The position numbers were made by a program, and so were the translations under genes. Under the pieces are notes generated by a model. That model was not told where the DNA came from, made no database searches, and saw nothing but the letters and a program-made list of their open reading frames with translations. Shown here piece after piece: positions 52,261-60,270 of a DNA stretch of 64,000 nt. Position 1 is the first letter of the stretch, and each line of letters starts with the position of its first letter. Origin of the DNA: Dinghuibacter sp964544695 (lineage in GTDB: Bacteria > Bacteroidota > Bacteroidia > Chitinophagales > Chitinophagaceae); the NCBI GenBank assembly GCA_964544695.1, contig CAZJDB010000104.1, forward strand, positions 1 through 64,000, given 5' to 3'.

Positions 52261-52530
52261 TTATTTCCTGAGTCCTAATTTCTCGATGAGCTGGCGGTAG
52301 CCAGTCAGGTTGTGCTTTTGGAGATAAGTCAAAAGGCGCTTGCGCTGACCTACCATGTGCATCAGGCCCTTTTGCGAGGAAAAATCTTTCTTGTTGGCGC
52401 TCAAGTGCTGAGAAATATCGTTGATCCTTTCGGTCAGCAAAGCAATTTGGCCCTCGATCGAACCCGTGTTCGTGGCCTTGCCTCCATACTCAGCGAAAAT
52501 GCTGGCTCTCTTTTCAGTTGTAATCGACAT
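52261..52530 (-). CDS. rpsO: 30S ribosomal protein S15
   Basis: The 89-residue length and sequence are typical of S15, which binds the central domain of 16S rRNA early in 30S assembly (GSIEGQIALLTERINDISQHL, KGLMHMVGQRKRLLTYLQ). It lies upstream of pnp on the same strand, the widespread rpsO-pnp arrangement. Confidence 0.96.
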   Translation of the reverse strand: MSITTEKRASIFAEYGGKATNTGSIEGQIALLTERINDISQHLSANKKDFSSQKGLMHMVGQRKRLLTYLQKHNLTGYRQLIEKLGLRK

Positions 52531-52553
52531 CTTTGATATAAATATTGCGGCTG

Positions 52554-52561
52554 CAAAAGTA
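52554..52561 (-). promoter_or_regulatory. -7 element of the rpsO promoter
   Basis: Minus strand TACTTTTG is a perfect TAnnTTTG box; the expected start near 52547 leaves a leader of about 17 bases. The -33 position is T-rich (GTTT) instead of TTTG. Confidence 0.5.
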
Positions 52562-52626
52562 GCGAAAAAGATTCATAAAAAAACATTTATCTTGCTCTGA
52601 TCCCGACGCGCCGGAGGCCGTCGGCC

Positions 52627-52654
52627 GAAGGCCAATCATTGAAGGCCAATCATT
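52627..52654 (+). repeat. Exact 14-bp tandem duplication
   Basis: GAAGGCCAATCATT occurs twice head to tail, ending 5 bases ahead of the ATG of the deacetylase-like gene, following a partial copy of the GC-rich palindrome. It is a recent local duplication in a leader region. Confidence 0.8.
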
Positions 52655-52659
52655 AGCGC

Positions 52660-53937
52660 ATGGTCAACATCTATTCCCCCCTTATATCTCCCCGCCTTCA
52701 ATACGTGCTGCGCGTGATCTTCCGGGATCACCTCCGGGTCCCTTTCCTGCTGAGCGCGGACCGCGCGGAATGGGAAGGGGCACCCGGGCCAAAAATACAT
52801 TATACGGACGAGGTACGGAGCGACAGCCTGGGGATACCCCCTTCGGGGTTTCTGGCAGGGTTGCACGTTGATCCCATGCGGGGGGCAGTGCCACTCGACG
52901 GCCCGCGGGTCGATCTGAGTTCGCCTGGGGGCGCGTGGCCCTTCGACCTCTTCGGCGCGATTTTCTGGCTATTAGCGAGAGTGGAAGAATATGGGGATGT
53001 ATACGACCAAATGGGGCGGTTTTCGCCGGAAGGATCCTGGGCGGCCCGCAACGGTTGGTTGGAGCGACCCCTGGTGGACGAATGGATTCAACTTTTGGGG
53101 AAAGCCCCCACGGGATTTCGCTTTTCCCCGACCTATGACATCGACCAGCCCTGGTGCTACCTCCATAAAAATCCACTGAAGGCCCTCCTGAGAGGAGGGG
53201 CCCTGACCCTGGCAGGGCGGCGGGCCGACCCTTTCGACAATTTTCACTGGTTGGATTGGGTCCACGAGAGCCTGGAGGAAAAGATGGAGGCGCCCGTGTA
53301 TTTTTTCCCCCTGGCGGGCCGCCAGACGCGCTTCGATAAAAACCCTTCCCCGGGGAATGGGGCGTATCAGCAATTGATCGAGGAGCATAGCCGCAGGTAC
53401 CCCGTGGGCATCCATCCATCTTATTATACCGCCGACAAGCCGGAGTTGCTCGGCGAAGAAACCGCGCTCCTGTCGAGGATTACGGGGTTGCCGGTGACGG
53501 TCAGCCGGTATCATTACATTCGTTTTCGCCTCCCGGAGGGTTACCGGCGGCTCCTGGAAGCAGGGATCCGCGCGGACTATTCGATGGGGTACGGGGAAAG
53601 GAACGGGTTCCGGGCTTCGTATTCGCGGCCCTTTCCCTGGTACGACCTGGAAAAGGAAACCGAGACGGCCCTGCAGGTGGTGCCCTTTTGCTGGATGGAT
53701 GCGACGGCGCACCGGGACGGCCTGGCCGGCCAGGAAGCGACCGTCCACCGGGATGGCCTGGCCGGCCAGGAAGCGACCGCGCAGGGAGGCGCATTGAGCG
53801 ACCTCGCGGGGTACGTCCAACGCCTGCGAGCCTGCGGCGGGCGCCTCACCACCATTTGGCACAACAGCAGCCTGGGGGAGGTTCCCCGCTGGATAGGCTG
53901 GAGAAATGTATACCTTGATTTTCTGAACGGATTATGA
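52660..53937 (+). CDS. Polysaccharide deacetylase-like protein (DUF7033 type)
   Basis: This 425-residue protein resembles the polysaccharide deacetylase family proteins with an N-terminal DUF7033-like domain (about 1-130, WPFDLFGAIFWLLARVEEYG). A deacetylase-like barrel follows: SPTYDIDQPW fits the first metal-site block and YPVGIHPSYY the second. The residues near 345-370 are a 12-residue tandem repeat (HRDGLAGQEATV type) that should be a surface loop. It heads a three-gene unit with two glycosyltransferases, so it may trim an acetyl group from an exopolysaccharide or lipid-linked glycan. Confidence 0.7.
   Translation: MVNIYSPLISPRLQYVLRVIFRDHLRVPFLLSADRAEWEGAPGPKIHYTDEVRSDSLGIPPSGFLAGLHVDPMRGAVPLDGPRVDLSSPGGAWPFDLFGAIFWLLARVEEYGDVYDQMGRFSPEGSWAARNGWLERPLVDEWIQLLGKAPTGFRFSPTYDIDQPWCYLHKNPLKALLRGGALTLAGRRADPFDNFHWLDWVHESLEEKMEAPVYFFPLAGRQTRFDKNPSPGNGAYQQLIEEHSRRYPVGIHPSYYTADKPELLGEETALLSRITGLPVTVSRYHYIRFRLPEGYRRLLEAGIRADYSMGYGERNGFRASYSRPFPWYDLEKETETALQVVPFCWMDATAHRDGLAGQEATVHRDGLAGQEATAQGGALSDLAGYVQRLRACGGRLTTIWHNSSLGEVPRWIGWRNVYLDFLNGL
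53701..53772. repeat. 36-bp in-frame tandem duplication
   Basis: Two 36-base units (53701-53736 and 53737-53772) differ at only a few bases and code for a duplicated 12-residue block ending in DGLAGQEA. A partial third start (GCGACCGCG) follows. Confidence 0.85.
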
Positions 53938-55028
53938 AAAGGGTCTGCATAGTGTTGATGGATGACCCCGTGTACAAGCAGTCTTGTATCCGGGTGGCGG
54001 AGGCTTTGTCGGGGGCGGGTTATGCCGTGACCCTGATCGGGCGGCGCACCGGACCCGTGGATGGGGACAAGGCCTTTAAACGGGTTCGCTTCAGGACAAT
54101 GTTTCGGGAGGGGAAGGTTTTCTATGGGGAAATGAACCTGCGGATCTTTCTGTACCTCTTGTTTCACCGGGTGGACGCGGTGTGTGCGGTGAACCTGGAT
54201 ACGATTCTGCCTTGTTACACGATCTCCGTGCTCAAGCGCATCCCCCGGGTGTACGACGCGCGGGAACTCTTCAGCGAGCTGGCCGAGGTCGTGGCGAGGC
54301 CGCGGATCCAAAGGGCCTGGAGGCAGGTGGAGAAATCCATGGTCCCGCGCTTTCCCAATGGCTACGCGGTTTGCGCCAGCATAGGGGCGGAGCTGCACCG
54401 CCGCTATGGGGTGAATTATTCCGTAGTACGCAATATGACGGTGCTGAGTAACCGCGTGCCGGGACGCCCCCCACTTGATCATCCCTATTTGCTCTATCAG
54501 GGTGCGGTTAATTACGGGCGGGGGCTGGATGCGCTGATCCCCGCGATGCAATATATCGACATGCCCTTGTTGATTTGCGGGACGGGGAATTACCTGCAGC
54601 CTACGAGGGACCTGATCCTGCACTATGGCCTGGGAGACCGGGTGCTGCTGCTGGGGCAACTCGCCCCCGCACAGTTGTTCACGTATACCGCCCACGCCTA
54701 TGCGGGGATCAACCTCGTGGAGCGGGACGGCTTCAACCAATATTATTCGCTGCCCAATAAGCTGTTCGATTATATCCATGCGGGCCTGCCCCAGGTGACC
54801 ATGGATTACCCCGAATACCGGCGCGTCCAGGAGTCCTACGAGGTGGCGGTGCTCATCCCCGAGGTCCGCATGGATTTGATCGTGGATGCGGTGAAAAGCC
54901 TCGTGGGCGATCCGGAGTTGTATGCGCGCCTCAAGGCCAACTGCGCTTTGGCGCGCCTGGAGTTCAACTGGCAAAGGGAGGCGCCCGTGGTGCTGGAGAT
55001 ATATCAAAAACTCCTGCCCCATGCCTGA
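53934..55028 (+). CDS. Glycosyltransferase, GT4-like
   Basis: This 364-residue GT-B-fold glycosyltransferase has an N-terminal Rossmann half (MKRVCIVLMDDPVYKQSCI). The C-terminal nucleotide-sugar half contains LLYQGAVNYGRGLDALIPA, LICGTGNY and the E-x7-E-like region INLVERDGFNQYYSLPNKLFDYIHAGLP. It probably builds a cell-surface glycan from a nucleotide sugar. The ATG overlaps the deacetylase-like stop by 4 bases, and its end overlaps the next glycosyltransferase by 8. Confidence 0.85.
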   Translation: MKRVCIVLMDDPVYKQSCIRVAEALSGAGYAVTLIGRRTGPVDGDKAFKRVRFRTMFREGKVFYGEMNLRIFLYLLFHRVDAVCAVNLDTILPCYTISVLKRIPRVYDARELFSELAEVVARPRIQRAWRQVEKSMVPRFPNGYAVCASIGAELHRRYGVNYSVVRNMTVLSNRVPGRPPLDHPYLLYQGAVNYGRGLDALIPAMQYIDMPLLICGTGNYLQPTRDLILHYGLGDRVLLLGQLAPAQLFTYTAHAYAGINLVERDGFNQYYSLPNKLFDYIHAGLPQVTMDYPEYRRVQESYEVAVLIPEVRMDLIVDAVKSLVGDPELYARLKANCALARLEFNWQREAPVVLEIYQKLLPHA

Positions 55029-56040
55029 CCTGCACGTCCTTTCTTTCACCGTCCCCTACCCTCCCGATTATGGAGGAGTGATCGATGTCTTCGCCAAGAT
55101 CAAGGCCCTCCATGCGCAGGGGGTCCGCGTGCACCTGCACTGCTTTACGTATGACCGGGGGCCCGCGCCCGAGCTGGAGGCGTATTGCGCGTCGGTGCAT
55201 TATTATCCGAGGCGGATGTGGAGCTGGAGGCCGGGGATGCCGTATATCGTATCGTCGCGAAGGTCTCAGGAATTGCTGCGGGTGCTCGACAGGGACGATT
55301 ATCCCGTCCTATCAGAAGGAATCCATACGTCCTGGGCGCTGACGTTGGGGCGCTGGCCGGGGCGTCGCGTGGCGATCCGTCTGCACAACATCGAATCCGA
55401 GTATTACCGTCATTTGTCAGGAGGTTGGAAAACCCCGTATTTCTTATTGGAAAGCGCGCTCCTGCGGCGCTGGGAACGACGTGTGGCGGACGTCCCCTTG
55501 CTGGCCATCTCTCCCCGCGATGCCGCGCGTCTACACGTGCCCTATCTGCCCGCGTTCACCAATTACCAGGTGGGAAATAACCCCACGGGCAGGGGCGACT
55601 ATGTCCTGGTTCACGGGGACTTTACGGTGCAGGACAACGTCGATTCGCTGAACTGGCTGATGAAGCATGTGCGTACGCCCGATATCCCATGGATTGCCGC
55701 GGGACGGGGGCTGACCGACCCGGATGAGGCGCAAATGGAGGAACTGATCCGGAACGCGCACATGCATGTGGTCCACTCGTTCAATCCATCTGGTATCAAG
55801 ATAAAACTGCTTCATGCCCTTTTCGCCGGGCGGCATTGCGTAGCGAGCGAAGTGCTTACAATGGGATTGGAAGGAACTTGCATATCAGCGGTGAGCGCGG
55901 CGGACTTCCGCGCGCAGATCGCGACGTGTTGGGAAAAGCCGTTCACGGAGGAAAACAAATCCCGGCGCGTGCAGTCGTTGCGCGGGCAATTCGACAATGC
56001 AATTAACGCGCGAAAGCTAATGGAATGGATGGGCCTTTAA
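55021..56040 (+). CDS. Glycosyltransferase-like protein
   Basis: This 339-residue protein resembles GT-B glycosyltransferases of Bacteroidota: LSFTVPYPPDYGGVIDVFAKIKAL is a donor-side glycine loop, RLHNIESEYYRHL is in the acceptor half, and SFNPSGIKIKLLHALFAGRHCVAS closes the nucleotide pocket. The ATG 55021 was chosen over earlier in-frame starts since it begins the Rossmann strand. It is the last gene of the three-gene glycan unit; it meets the convergent ftsE with a 4-base overlap. Confidence 0.8.
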   Translation: MPDLHVLSFTVPYPPDYGGVIDVFAKIKALHAQGVRVHLHCFTYDRGPAPELEAYCASVHYYPRRMWSWRPGMPYIVSSRRSQELLRVLDRDDYPVLSEGIHTSWALTLGRWPGRRVAIRLHNIESEYYRHLSGGWKTPYFLLESALLRRWERRVADVPLLAISPRDAARLHVPYLPAFTNYQVGNNPTGRGDYVLVHGDFTVQDNVDSLNWLMKHVRTPDIPWIAAGRGLTDPDEAQMEELIRNAHMHVVHSFNPSGIKIKLLHALFAGRHCVASEVLTMGLEGTCISAVSAADFRAQIATCWEKPFTEENKSRRVQSLRGQFDNAINARKLMEWMGL

Positions 56041-56720
56041 AACACGCTGGCGTTGTCGAGGACCTTGCCCCGCTCGGTCTTTAGGGTGCGCGCGGGGAAT
56101 TTCTGGATCACGCGGTAGTCGTGGGTCGCCATGACGACGGCGGTGCCGTAATCGCGGGATATGGAAAAAAGGAGTTGCATGATTTCGTCGGAGGTCTCGG
56201 GGTCCAGGTTACCCGTGGGTTCGTCGGCCAGGACGAGTTTGGGGGAATTGAGGAGGGCCCGCGCGATGTCCACGCGCTGTTGCTCGCCTCCGGACATTTC
56301 GAAGGGCATCTTGAAACCCTTGGATTTGAGGCCGACCTTGTCCAGGACGTCCTCTATTTTTTCGTGAATCAGGCCTTCGTCTTTCCAGCCCGTGGCTTTG
56401 AGAACGAATTTGAGGTTTTCATTGACGTTCCGGTCGGTGAGGAGTTGAAAGTCCTGGAAGACCACCCCCAGGTTGCGACGCAGGAAGGGTACCTTTTTCC
56501 AACTGACATCCCGCAGGTTAAAGCCGGCCACCATGCCATCTCCCTGCCGGAGGAAGAGGTCTCCGTAGAGTGTCTTGAGGAGGCTGGATTTACCTGTTCC
56601 GGTCTTACCCACCAGGTACACGAACTCCCCTTTGTCTATGGTCAGGTTGACGTCCTGTAGGATGAGGGACTCCCCCTGGTATATATTTGCGGCGGTTAAG
56701 GATACTATAACTTCTGCCAT
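56037..56720 (-). CDS. ftsE: FtsE-type ABC ATPase
   Basis: This 227-residue ATP-binding protein has Walker A GKTGTGKSS, Q-loop VFQDFQLL, signature MSGGEQQR, Walker B LVLADEP and the H-loop His in MATHDYR. It is closest to FtsE, the ATPase that with FtsX controls cell-wall hydrolases at division. No ftsX is adjacent, as is common in Bacteroidota. Start taken at ATG 56720 (MAEVIVSL); the frame is open to 56744. Confidence 0.85.
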   Translation of the reverse strand: MAEVIVSLTAANIYQGESLILQDVNLTIDKGEFVYLVGKTGTGKSSLLKTLYGDLFLRQGDGMVAGFNLRDVSWKKVPFLRRNLGVVFQDFQLLTDRNVNENLKFVLKATGWKDEGLIHEKIEDVLDKVGLKSKGFKMPFEMSGGEQQRVDIARALLNSPKLVLADEPTGNLDPETSDEIMQLLFSISRDYGTAVVMATHDYRVIQKFPARTLKTERGKVLDNASVF

Positions 56721-56780
56721 CCCCCGCAAAATACACAAACTCACCGAATTGACCTATCACTAAAAAAATAGTTAATAAAA

Positions 56781-56802
56781 TTTGTACAACTAAAACTTTA
56801 GT
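56781..56802 (+). promoter_or_regulatory. blaI promoter with BlaI-type palindrome
   Basis: A TTTG (56781-56784) is followed by the perfect palindrome ACTAAA-AC-TTTAGT (56789-56802), and a weak -7-like TAACTTCA (56805-56812) follows. BlaI/MecI repressors bind dyads of this ACTAxA..TxTAGT kind. It lies 15 bases ahead of the blaI ATG, so autorepression is likely. Confidence 0.6.
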
Positions 56803-56816
56803 CATAACTTCATCCC

Positions 56817-57194
56817 ATGGCACCCAAAACACTTACTAAAGCCGAAGAGCAAATCATGCAAGTCCTGTGGAGCGTAGGCAAGGGCTTTTCCCGGGACATC
56901 CTGGAAGCCCTGCCCCAGCCCAAACCCCACCAGAATACGGTGGGCACGATCCTGAAGATCCTGCAGGAGAAGGGTTTCGTGGGGACGCACCTCGTGGGGC
57001 GCAACCACGAATATTATCCAACGGTTTCAAAAGAGGAGTATTCGAAGAATTCGGTCCGTAGCCTCGTGAAGGGTTATTTCGATGGGTCCTTTTCGAACAT
57101 GGTTTCCTTTTTCGTGAAGGAAAAGAACCTGTCCGTGGAAGAGCTGGAGAAGCTACTGCAACAAATGAAAAAACAGAAAAACACACTCAGATGA
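56817..57194 (+). CDS. BlaI/MecI/CopY-family repressor
   Basis: This 125-residue winged-helix repressor (LTKAEEQIMQVLWSVGKGF, KPHQNTVGTILKILQEKGFV) has a C-terminal dimerisation helix pair. BlaI repressors are cleaved or released when a paired M56 membrane peptidase senses a signal. The gene overlaps the M56 gene by 4 bases and a matching palindrome lies in its promoter. Confidence 0.9.
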   Translation: MAPKTLTKAEEQIMQVLWSVGKGFSRDILEALPQPKPHQNTVGTILKILQEKGFVGTHLVGRNHEYYPTVSKEEYSKNSVRSLVKGYFDGSFSNMVSFFVKEKNLSVEELEKLLQQMKKQKNTLR

Positions 57195-58795
57195 GTCCCT
57201 TTATCGATTATTTGCTGAAGACCTTCCTGGTATCGGGGATACTCTATGGGTATTACCATATCAGTCTAAGGGATAAGCGCTTCCATCAATGGAACCGCTT
57301 TTACCTGCTCAGCGCCGTGGTCTTGTCGCTGACGTTGCCCCTCATCCATATACCTGTGCATGCGCAAACCACGACGGACAGCCACTTGCTCATCGCCCTG
57401 TGGCAGGCAATCAATCGCGGAGGCGCAACCATAGCGGCGCCAAATCGCGCAATCCGCCAAGTCGACCTTTCGGGATACGTGTACACGGGCATCGTCCTCC
57501 TTCAACTGACAGTGCTGGCCTGGAGGCTGGGCAGCCTGGGTTACCTCTACCGCAGGTCGCCCCACCAGAGGCTGGAAAAGATCACCCTGGTGGAAACCCT
57601 GGATAAAAGCACCCCCTTTTCCTTCTTTCACTGGATCTTCTGGAACCGTTCGGTAGAGCTGGATTCGCGCGAGGGACAACACATTCTGCGCCACGAGCTG
57701 ACGCACGTGCACCAGCACCATACGCTGGACAAGCTCCTGCTGCAATTGTGTTGTATCGTGTTCTTTCCGATCGTGTTCTTTTACCTCATACGCCGGGAGC
57801 TTCAACTGATCCACGAGTTCCTTGCGGATAAAGAGGCTACCGGCGACGGAGACCTGGAGGGGTATGCGCGCCTCCTGGTGAGTCAGGCTTTTTCCGCTTC
57901 TCCGCGGGCCTTTACCAACAGCTTTTTTCAACACCCCTTGAAAAGACGTATAGCCATGATTACCCGATTGTCCAACCCCCGCTTTGCTTACCTGAGGAAA
58001 ATCGCCCTCCTTCCCCTGGCCGGAGTCCTGTTCGGGCTCCTGGCCTTCCGGGTGGAAGCCAGCCATCCCCTCTTCGCCTACACCATTAATCAGGCGGAAA
58101 ATAACCTCGTGAAAGTTTTTTACCTGGGCAAAACCGAGACGCCGAAACCGCGGGTGGTCAAAGTCATGCACATGGCTCCCGCACCCGACCCGGTTACGAG
58201 CCCACCGAAGGTGGATACGATCCCGGGGCAGGCGCCCCTGGTTGGTATTGCCAATCCCGAGCTGGACAGCGTCCTTTTTGTCCTGGACGGAAAAAGGTAT
58301 CTTGGAGGAAAGGAGATCCTGAGATACCTCGATCCCAGTAAGATCGAGGCCATCAATGTGCTGAAAGACGGAAAGGCCACGGCGATCTACGGTCCCGAAG
58401 GGAAGCACGGCGTGATCCAGATCATCATGAAGGGGGTCAATGACACTTCCCGGAACACCGGGGACGAGGACGACAAGGTATTCACGAAAGTGGATGTGGA
58501 AGCGCAGTTCCCGGGGGGAGACGCCGCCTGGACCGATTATGTACGGCAAAAGATCGTTGAAAGGATGGATGACCTGCAAAAGGCCAATAAATCGGGAACC
58601 TGCGAAATCTCCTTTATCGTCGACAAGAACGGGGGCGTCACGGACGTGAAAGCACTGACGATGGAGGGTACCGTGCTGGCCACCATTTGTACGGATGCCA
58701 TACGGAATGGACCGTCCTGGGTGCCCGCCCAACAAAACGGCCATATCGTGAAGGCCTTCCGCAAGCAAAAGATCACTTTCCAAATGCCCGAATAA
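57191..58795 (+). CDS. BlaR1-type M56 peptidase with plug-like and TonB C-terminal domains
   Basis: This 534-residue membrane protein has an N-terminal helix bundle (helices near 5-25, 37-55, 97-117), then the M56 zinc peptidase with HExxH at His168-Glu169-His172 and a later Glu/Asp pair in HEFLADKEA. A further helix lies near 270. Instead of the penicillin-binding sensor of staphylococcal BlaR1 it carries a plug-like segment (about 350-415, IEAINVLKDGKATAIYGPEG) and a TonB C-terminal domain (about 440-534). These domains could touch outer-membrane proteins. Overlaps blaI by 4 bases. Confidence 0.85.
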   Translation: MSPFIDYLLKTFLVSGILYGYYHISLRDKRFHQWNRFYLLSAVVLSLTLPLIHIPVHAQTTTDSHLLIALWQAINRGGATIAAPNRAIRQVDLSGYVYTGIVLLQLTVLAWRLGSLGYLYRRSPHQRLEKITLVETLDKSTPFSFFHWIFWNRSVELDSREGQHILRHELTHVHQHHTLDKLLLQLCCIVFFPIVFFYLIRRELQLIHEFLADKEATGDGDLEGYARLLVSQAFSASPRAFTNSFFQHPLKRRIAMITRLSNPRFAYLRKIALLPLAGVLFGLLAFRVEASHPLFAYTINQAENNLVKVFYLGKTETPKPRVVKVMHMAPAPDPVTSPPKVDTIPGQAPLVGIANPELDSVLFVLDGKRYLGGKEILRYLDPSKIEAINVLKDGKATAIYGPEGKHGVIQIIMKGVNDTSRNTGDEDDKVFTKVDVEAQFPGGDAAWTDYVRQKIVERMDDLQKANKSGTCEISFIVDKNGGVTDVKALTMEGTVLATICTDAIRNGPSWVPAQQNGHIVKAFRKQKITFQMPE

Positions 58796-58806
58796 ACCGT
58801 TTACCT

Positions 58807-60270
58807 ATGCAAGTACTTATCAGCTCATTCGCCCTGTATCTCGGAAAAGCGATGCTCCTGTCCGGAGTGCTGTACGCCTATTTCCATTTCTTCCTGCGCG
58901 ACAAGCAGACCTTCGGTTGGAACCGTACCTACCTGCTGGGCGCGGCGATCCTGACCGTGGTGGTCCCCTTCGTGCACATACCGGTTCCCCTTCCTTTCGA
59001 GACCCAGGCGCATCAGCACGTCTTGTTGTTGGACGTATCTCAGGGATCTGTAGAAAGCGCACTCCGCGAATCCGGCCCCCCCGCGGCCACCCGGGCACCC
59101 TTTCCCTGGGAAAGCCTGGTCCTTGGCGCCTATGCGGCCGTGGTGCTGCTGATGCTGGGGGGCTTCCTGCTGCGGGTTCGGGCCCTGCGTCGCCTTCGCA
59201 GACAGGCCGTCAGTACCCGGATGGAAAGGGTGACCCTTCTCCAGACGGATGCTCCGGGAACACCCTTTTCTTTCTTCAACTGGATCTTCTGGGACCGTCA
59301 GTTGCCCGTGGACTCCGAGGCGGGCAGAAAGATTTTCCGCCACGAACTGGCGCATATCCGGTACCGGCACAGCCTGGATAAGATGGGCCTGGAGCTCCTT
59401 TGCATTTTCCTGTTCCCCGTGTTTCCCCTCTACCTGATCCGCCGGGAGTTGCGCCTGGTGCATGAATACCAGGCGGACCACGAAGCGGCGGGGAGGAAGG
59501 ATGTGGATGCGTATGCAGAGTACCTGATCCAGCACGCCCTGGGGACGAAGGGGCACGCCCTGGCGCATGCCTTCCACGCGCACCCCCTGGCCCGGCGCAT
59601 CCTGATGCTGGAACGCCTGCCCCGCCTCAAAGGGGGGAAGTGGAGCCGGTGGATGGTGCTGCCCCTGTTCCTGGGCGGCACGGCGCTGTGCGCTTTCCGG
59701 ATGGAAAGGCCCCTGCCCCGGACCCTGACCGTGGTCATCGACGCGGGGCACGGAGGCGAGGACCCCGGCGCGGTGAGCGGGGCCTACCGCGAGAAGGACA
59801 TCAACCTGGCCATCGTCCGCGAGATCGGACGCCTGGCCCCGGGTTATCCCCTGCATATCATCCTCACGCGCCAAAAGGATACTTTTCAGCGCGTGCAGGA
59901 TAAGGTCATCTTTTGCGAAACGCAACATGCCGATCTGTTCGTTTCCATCCATACTAACTTTCACGAGTCGCCCGAATTGGGTATACAGGCCTACATCTCG
60001 GACCGGAACCGCTACTACGACTCCAGCGTCGTGCTGGGATCTCTGCTGGCCCGGTGCCTGAACCAGGTGTATCCCACCGATCAGGTACTGAGAAAGCCTA
60101 CGTCGGCGGTCCGCGTGCTGGACCGTAATGTCTGCCCCGCGGTGCTCCTCGAATGCGGGGACATTTCCAACCCGAAGGATGCGGCTTACATGTCATCTGC
60201 TTCCAACCAGGAGAAACTGGCGCGCGGGGTCCTTCAGGCCCTTTCGGATTACGCAGGAGGCAGAAAATGA
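58807..60270 (+). CDS. M56 peptidase fused to N-acetylmuramoyl-L-alanine amidase
   Basis: This 487-residue fusion has an N-terminal BlaR1-like membrane part with helices near 10-27, 42-60 and 104-124. The M56 zinc motif is His179-Glu180-His183 (HELAH). One more helix (about 282-299) is followed by a complete Amidase_3 domain (305-487), whose zinc ligands and catalytic Glu are visible as His315 (DAGHGG), Glu329, His382 (SIHTN) and Glu449 (LLECGD). Amidase_3 cuts the amide bond between muramic acid and the peptide of the cell wall. The ATG is 11 bases after the previous gene. Confidence 0.88.
   Translation: MQVLISSFALYLGKAMLLSGVLYAYFHFFLRDKQTFGWNRTYLLGAAILTVVVPFVHIPVPLPFETQAHQHVLLLDVSQGSVESALRESGPPAATRAPFPWESLVLGAYAAVVLLMLGGFLLRVRALRRLRRQAVSTRMERVTLLQTDAPGTPFSFFNWIFWDRQLPVDSEAGRKIFRHELAHIRYRHSLDKMGLELLCIFLFPVFPLYLIRRELRLVHEYQADHEAAGRKDVDAYAEYLIQHALGTKGHALAHAFHAHPLARRILMLERLPRLKGGKWSRWMVLPLFLGGTALCAFRMERPLPRTLTVVIDAGHGGEDPGAVSGAYREKDINLAIVREIGRLAPGYPLHIILTRQKDTFQRVQDKVIFCETQHADLFVSIHTNFHESPELGIQAYISDRNRYYDSSVVLGSLLARCLNQVYPTDQVLRKPTSAVRVLDRNVCPAVLLECGDISNPKDAAYMSSASNQEKLARGVLQALSDYAGGRK

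Noticed and set aside
57266..58783. 505-codon open frame antisense to the BlaR1-type gene
   Set aside because: The plus-strand gene has clear zinc and TonB motifs; the antisense frame has none.
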